Below, one piece after another: positions 60,031 to 64,000 of a stretch of DNA of 64,000 bases. Made by a program: the position numbers and the translations under genes. The notes below the pieces were generated by a model. That model saw only the letters and a program-made list of their open reading frames with translations, was not told where the DNA came from and ran no database searches. Source of the DNA: CAZYFH01 sp964646815 (GTDB lineage Bacteria > Acidobacteriota > Vicinamibacteria > Vicinamibacterales > UBA8438); assembly GCA_964646815.1 (NCBI GenBank), contig CAZYFH010000001.1, positions 148,137 through 212,136 on the forward strand. Direction: 5' to 3'. How positions within the stretch are numbered: position 1 is the first letter of the stretch; every line of letters begins with the position of its first letter.

Positions 60031-60864
60031 ATGAGACGCACTGTCGCCCTGGTCGGGATTCTTGTGCTGTCGGTAGTATTTATGCCCCTGCAGGCCGCCG
60101 ATCGGGAGCATGAACAGCTGATGGCTGACATCCGCATGCTCCAGGAGCACTCGCAGCGGCTACAGCTCATGATGAGCGCCATCAATGAGGCGTTGGAAGG
60201 GTTGACCGCCACGGTCGATGCCCAGCGCGATGACATGCGGCGCGCGTCTGCGGATCAACGTCTCCTGGTTGACAACGTGTCGACGGGAGTCCGCATCCTT
60301 CGCGAAAAACTCGACGAGACCAACGTGCGCATCGCGTCGCTATCGCAGGAAGTCGAAGCGGTGCGGGTTTCCATTCCGCCGATCTTCCCGCAGCTAACCC
60401 AACTCCTGATCGATCCCGAGACGGGGTTGCCGGTGAACGCCCCGGGCGCGGTCGCACCCGCGCCGGTCGGCGCCGGGGTCTCGCCTCAGCGGATGTATGA
60501 CACGGCATGGGCCGACTACACCAACGGGCAGTGGGCGTTGGCCCTGCAAGGGTTCGAGGCATATATCAAGACCTTTCCGCGCTCGGAGCTGACTGACGAC
60601 GCGGCGTTCTACATCGGGCAGACACACTTTGCGGAGGGTAAGTTCCCGGAGGCCGTGGACGCGTTCGAGAATGTGCTCTTGACCTATCCGGATGGCAATA
60701 TCGTGCCGGAGGCCTCCTACAAGCGCGGACTGGCGCTTGATCAACTGGCCGAACCCGCTCGTGCGCGGCAGGCGTTTGAACTCGTCGTCAAAAACTATCC
60801 CGAGAGCAGCATGGCGGCGCTCGCGCAGCAAGCGCTCGACCGCTTGGATCAATCGTCGCGGTGA
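60031..60864 (+). CDS. cpoB: Tol-Pal-associated periplasmic TPR protein CpoB (YbgF)
   Basis: A 277-residue exported protein (signal VALVGILVLSVVFMPLQAAD). A coiled coil (about 25-120, EQLMADIRMLQEHSQRLQLM) leads to C-terminal TPR units from about 155: RMYDTAWADYTNGQWALALQ, AAFYIGQTHFAEGKFPEAVD and EASYKRGLALDQLAEPARAR. CpoB coordinates outer-membrane constriction with peptidoglycan synthesis. It closes the tol-pal operon, with 82 bases after pal. Confidence 0.93.
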   Translation: MRRTVALVGILVLSVVFMPLQAADREHEQLMADIRMLQEHSQRLQLMMSAINEALEGLTATVDAQRDDMRRASADQRLLVDNVSTGVRILREKLDETNVRIASLSQEVEAVRVSIPPIFPQLTQLLIDPETGLPVNAPGAVAPAPVGAGVSPQRMYDTAWADYTNGQWALALQGFEAYIKTFPRSELTDDAAFYIGQTHFAEGKFPEAVDAFENVLLTYPDGNIVPEASYKRGLALDQLAEPARARQAFELVVKNYPESSMAALAQQALDRLDQSSR

Positions 60865-60874
60865 AAGGCTCCTG

Positions 60875-61318
60875 ATGGGCAGCGTAAACAAAGCGATTCT
60901 GATCGGAAATCTGGGGCGCGATGCAGAGGTCCGTTATACGCCAGGTGGCGCCGCTGTCGCGACGCTCAGCCTGGCGACGACCGAGACCTGGAACGACAAG
61001 TCGTCGGGCCAGCGACAGGAAAAGACCGAGTGGCATCGGGTCGTACTGTGGGGAAAACAGGCCGAGACATTGCAGGAGTACCTGCTCAAAGGGCGCCAGA
61101 TCTACGTGGAAGGGCGGCTCCAGACGCGGAAATGGGATGACCGCGACGGGAACACCCGGCACACGACGGAAGTGCGCGCTGACCGCGTCGTCTTGTTGGG
61201 TCGCCGCGATGACGGCGGCGGAGGTGGCCCTCGACCAGAGCGCCAGGAGCAGGACCAAGCGCCCGCGACGAGCGGCGCGCCGGCTCCGGAGCTCACAGAA
61301 GACGATATTCCCTTCTAA
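60875..61318 (+). CDS. ssb: Single-stranded DNA-binding protein
   Basis: SSB protects single-stranded DNA and recruits replication and repair partners. The start is ATG 60875 (MGSVNKAILIGNLGRDAEVR), 10 bases after cpoB; the product has 147 residues. The OB-fold covers 1-110, with TEWHRVVLWGKQAETLQEYL and GRQIYVEGRLQTRKWDDRDG. A disordered Gly/Gln/Ala-rich linker leads to the acidic tip LTEDDIPF, which binds partner proteins. Codon-level context suggests it shares transcription with cpoB. Confidence 0.96.
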   Translation: MGSVNKAILIGNLGRDAEVRYTPGGAAVATLSLATTETWNDKSSGQRQEKTEWHRVVLWGKQAETLQEYLLKGRQIYVEGRLQTRKWDDRDGNTRHTTEVRADRVVLLGRRDDGGGGGPRPERQEQDQAPATSGAPAPELTEDDIPF

Positions 61319-61435
61319 CCCTAGAGCGCACGTATGTTGCCCGTGTAGGGCGAGGCTCTCGCCTAGCCTCACAGGCCTGACGGCTACGGATACCACTCAC
61401 GTGAGTTCCGGAGTGATGAGACGCAAGCACCACCG

Positions 61436-61795
61436 CTACGTGGCCACTCGGCCGTAGCGGTCTTCGAGGCGCACGACGTCATCAAGCTCCGGCGTCGACA
61501 CTTCGATGATGTCGCAATCCTCGATTGCGGTCATCCGGTGAACAGTCTTCGGCGCGACGTGTACCCGGTCGCCAGCCGCCATCTCCCACGTGTCCACGTT
61601 ATCGCCTCGCCTGATCTCGAACTGCAGGCGCCCCTTCCACAGCAGGATCGTCTCGTCTTTCAGATTGTGGTACTGCAGGCTGAGCGCATGTCCTGCGTTG
61701 ACGTGAATCACCTTGCCCACGTAGCGATCGGTCTTCGCCCAGTGCAGCTCATACCCCCACGGCTTGTCCACTCGATGGACGTCGGGATCGGTCAC
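61436..61795 (-). CDS. Cupin protein, mannose-6-phosphate isomerase type II-like
   Basis: A 119-residue single-cupin protein. VDKPWGYELHWAKTDRYVGK and IHVNAGHALSLQYHNLKDET are the hallmark motif of the C-terminal isomerase domain of mannose-6-phosphate isomerase/GMP fusions, with metal ligands in the QYHN..E and VHRMTAIEDC segments. Alone, such proteins may be sugar-phosphate isomerases, but many lack shown activity. It follows rapZ (48 bases), same strand, at the end of the rpoN run. Confidence 0.85.
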   Translation of the reverse strand: MTDPDVHRVDKPWGYELHWAKTDRYVGKVIHVNAGHALSLQYHNLKDETILLWKGRLQFEIRRGDNVDTWEMAAGDRVHVAPKTVHRMTAIEDCDIIEVSTPELDDVVRLEDRYGRVAT

Positions 61796-61843
61796 GACTT
61801 TCCCTCCTCTCGCATCGCCGGATCGTGCCGTGAGCCGCGCGAG

Positions 61844-62755
61844 TTACTCTTGCGAGATATCGCGATGCTTCACACGCAGGCGCACACCGTCGAGCCCCGT
61901 CAACCGGCGGCGTAGCCGTTCCGCGACGACGACCGACCGATGACGCCCGCCCGTGCATCCGACGCCGATCGTTAAGTAACTCTTGCCTTCCTGCACGTAT
62001 TGCGGCACTAGGAACCTCAGCAACTCGGCGGCCTTTGCCAGAAAGAGCTTCGTCGCATCGCAGCCGTCGACATAGCGCTGCACGCTTCGATGCCGGCCGG
62101 TGTGCTGGCTGAGCGCGGGGACGAAATGCGGGTTCGGTAGAAACCGGACGTCGAGCAGTAGGTCGGATTCGAGTGGGATCCCGTGCTTGTACCCAAAGCT
62201 CACCAGGTCCACGATAAGCTGCACCTTGGAGCGGCCGCGTGACAGCTCTGTGAACGCCCGACGCAGCTCGTGCACCGTCAGATCGGTTGTATCGATGACG
62301 TTGTCCGCAAGGCGCCTGATGAACGCTAGTCGTGTCCGCTCCTCGAGGATCGCGTCCAACACGGATCCCCCGAGGGCCATCGGATGCGGGCGCCGGCTCT
62401 CCGAGAACCGGCGCACGAGGGCTTCGTCGGCCGCGTCCATGAACGTCACGACTGCGCCGAGTCGCTTGCGGCGGCGCAGGCCGCGCAGCACGCGCGGGAA
62501 CTCGTCGAGGAACTGCGGATCTCGCACATCGACGACGACGGCAGAGCGCCGGACACCTGTGGCCAGCGTCGAGTCCGCGACCACGAGATCCGCGAAGGCC
62601 GGCACGAGCGGTGTCGGCAAATTATCAACGCAGAAGTAGCCGAGGTCCTCGAGGGCGTGAATCGCAGCTGACTTGCCGGCGCCGGACAACCCGGTGACCA
62701 CGATGAAGCCCGGGCCTGATGCGCTCTGAACCGCGGTGCCCCGGCTACGCTTCAT
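61844..62755 (-). CDS. rapZ: RNase adapter / nucleotide-binding protein RapZ (YvcJ family)
   Basis: From ATG 62755 (MKRSRGTAVQSASGPGFIVV) the product has 303 residues; the frame further upstream runs into rpoN and is not used. The P-loop is VVTGLSGAGKSAAIHALEDL, FCVDNLPTPLVPAF is the second conserved motif, and the C-terminal domain has VSFGYKHGIPLESDLLLDVR and TIGVGCTGGRHRSVVVAERL. In enterobacteria RapZ adapts RNase E to the GlmZ small RNA and so controls amino-sugar synthesis; outside them its target is uncertain. Gene order rpoN-rapZ is conserved widely. Confidence 0.95.
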   Translation of the reverse strand: MKRSRGTAVQSASGPGFIVVTGLSGAGKSAAIHALEDLGYFCVDNLPTPLVPAFADLVVADSTLATGVRRSAVVVDVRDPQFLDEFPRVLRGLRRRKRLGAVVTFMDAADEALVRRFSESRRPHPMALGGSVLDAILEERTRLAFIRRLADNVIDTTDLTVHELRRAFTELSRGRSKVQLIVDLVSFGYKHGIPLESDLLLDVRFLPNPHFVPALSQHTGRHRSVQRYVDGCDATKLFLAKAAELLRFLVPQYVQEGKSYLTIGVGCTGGRHRSVVVAERLRRRLTGLDGVRLRVKHRDISQE

Positions 62756-62804
62756 TGAGGACTCAGCGGGGTCGCGGCGAACGTGGAGTTGCCACAATGG
62801 CCCG

Positions 62805-64000
62805 CTAGTACAGCACCTTACGCTGGCTGGATGTCGGAATCCTGAGGCCTTCGCGATACTTCGCGATCGTGCGGCGTGCGAGGACGAGGCCCTCGCCCTG
62901 GAGGAGCCGGACGATACGAGAGTCACTCAGCGGTTTCCGCGAGTCCTCCTTGTCAATGATCTTGCCGATGCGCTGTTTGATCGTCACCGACGAGACGTTC
63001 TCCCCATACGAGCTGTGAATGCCGCTGTGGAAGAAGTACTTCAGGTCGAACACGCCCTGCGGCGTATGCATGTATTTGTTGTTGACGACGCGGCTGACCG
63101 TCGACTCGTGCATCCCGATGTCATTCGCCACGTCACGTAGCACGAGTGGTCGCAGGTGTTCGATGCCGCGATCGAGAAACTCGCGTTGGAATTGGATGAT
63201 GCTGGTTGCCACCTTGTGGATGGTCTTCTGTCGTTGGTCCACCGACTTGATGAGCCATAGCGCCGATCGAAATTTCTCCTTGACGTACGTACGGGTCTCA
63301 TCCGAGTTCTTACTGCTCTTATCCAGCATCCGGCGGTAGACGGGGCTGATGCGGAGCTGCGGCATCCCGTCTTCGTTCAAGATAGTCACGTATTGATCTT
63401 CCAACTTAACGATGGAGACATCAGGGATCACATACTGCGACGTCACCGGGCTAAGTCGGCTGCCAGGCTTTGGCTCGAGGCGCCGAACGATGTCGATGTG
63501 CTCCTTGAGGTTGTCGATCCCCGTGCCCATCCGGCGGCTGAGCTCCGGGAGCTGATGATTCTGGAGCAGCGCTAAATGATCGCTAACGATGATCTCACTC
63601 GGCTCGCCCTCGTGTCCAAGATGCTTGAGTTGCAGCAGAAGACGTTCCCGCACATCCCGTGCGGCCACTCCGACGGGATCGAAGTGCTGCACGAGTGTGA
63701 GCACGCGCTCGACCTCGGCAATTGGCCACTCCCCCATCGCTGCGATCTCCTCTACAGACGCGACGAGGTAACCGTCTTCGTTCAGGTTGCCGATTATGGC
63801 CGACCCAACGTCGCGGGGGTGCTCGTCGCTTGTCTGAAACGACAACTGCCAGCGCAGATGGGAGGCCAATGAACCGCTGGTCGCGTCGCCGCTCGAGAGA
63901 GTGTTTTCGATCGGAGGAAACTCCTTCACCTCCTGCGGCAGACGGGGACGGTAGCCCTCGTCGAGATACTCGCCGAAGAAGTACTCGTAGTCGGCGTCGT
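62805..64000 (-). CDS. rpoN: RNA polymerase sigma-54 factor, N-terminus beyond the window
   Basis: The frame is open to the last base, reading DADYEYFFGEYLDEGYRPR near the edge, which belongs to region II-III of sigma-54, so the start lies to the right. About 398 residues are visible. The core-binding domain has LQLKHLGHEGEPS and PVYRRMLDKSS regions. The helix-turn-helix is LRDVANDIGMHESTVSRVVN, and the RpoN box ARRTIAKYRE is present near the C-terminus (canonical ARRTVAKYRE). Sigma-54 directs RNA polymerase to -24/-12 promoters and needs enhancer-binding activators. Confidence 0.97.
   Translation of the reverse strand, partial: DADYEYFFGEYLDEGYRPRLPQEVKEFPPIENTLSSGDATSGSLASHLRWQLSFQTSDEHPRDVGSAIIGNLNEDGYLVASVEEIAAMGEWPIAEVERVLTLVQHFDPVGVAARDVRERLLLQLKHLGHEGEPSEIIVSDHLALLQNHQLPELSRRMGTGIDNLKEHIDIVRRLEPKPGSRLSPVTSQYVIPDVSIVKLEDQYVTILNEDGMPQLRISPVYRRMLDKSSKNSDETRTYVKEKFRSALWLIKSVDQRQKTIHKVATSIIQFQREFLDRGIEHLRPLVLRDVANDIGMHESTVSRVVNNKYMHTPQGVFDLKYFFHSGIHSSYGENVSSVTIKQRIGKIIDKEDSRKPLSDSRIVRLLQGEGLVLARRTIAKYREGLRIPTSSQRKVLY

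Noticed and set aside
1..64000. CRISPR arrays, tRNA or rRNA genes, prophage or defence islands
   Set aside because: No regularly spaced repeats, cloverleaf-like sequences or phage/defence proteins were recognised.

Overview
The window is a high-GC, densely packed chromosomal segment from a Gram-negative bacterium. It encodes Tol-Pal, LptF/LptG, SecA, a type II secretion/type IV pilus-like assembly cluster and sigma-54. The mix of genes fits the Acidobacteriota, possibly the Vicinamibacteria side of that phylum: a PQQ quinoprotein, a fused LptFG, an Ig-like lipoprotein among pseudopilin genes, a tiny microcompartment locus, and a DUF3347 gene beside a haem-c/copper protein gene. This placement is inferred from gene content only. 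I see no rRNA, tRNA, CRISPR array or prophage.

Layout. 1-5.1 kb: the end of gcvP, a class IV aminotransferase, nnr and tsaE. 5.1-14.6 kb: guaB-secA and an M23 peptidase, interspersed with three broken genes (PQQ dehydrogenase, IS200-type transposase, comM). 14.7-19.3 kb: a glycosyltransferase, a two-gene bacterial microcompartment locus (aldehyde dehydrogenase plus BMC-H shell protein), a secreted unknown, and a lytic transglycosylase carrying a recent internal duplication. 19.4-27.3 kb: gspF, gspE, pilM, pilN, pilO and three pseudopilin genes, interrupted by a pilP-like stub and a decayed Ig-like lipoprotein gene. 27.4-32.6 kb: a probable cell-wall recycling operon, murQ - SSS transporter - serine hydrolase - SSS transporter. 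32.7-39.1 kb: an aspartate-family operon (hom, thrC, a TIGR00300/LOR-SDH gene, lysC, asd) behind a leader that looks like a transcription attenuator. 39-45.7 kb: a damaged amidohydrolase gene, a haem-c/copper-type protein, a DUF3347 lipoprotein, xerD and metK. 45.8-55.5 kb: a PHP-domain protein, fused lptFG, parB-parA, a bifunctional nuclease, miaB and recN. 55.6-61.3 kb: tolQ-tolR-tolA-like-tolB-pal-cpoB-ssb. 61.4-64 kb: a cupin, rapZ and the end of rpoN.

Two themes stand out. Most core genes are intact and tightly coupled by 4-8 bp overlaps, yet the window holds at least four clear pseudogenes plus several partial remnants and in-frame rearrangements. That suggests a lineage losing accessory functions, although assembly error must be excluded for the genes with only one or two lesions. 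The most promising regulatory candidate is the hom leader: a promoter, a 29-codon Asp-rich ORF, a segment able to act as antiterminator and a strong terminator lie in order within about 230 bp. The most promising accessory system is the minimal microcompartment pair, whose aldehyde dehydrogenase carries an unusually long two-part C-terminal tail.
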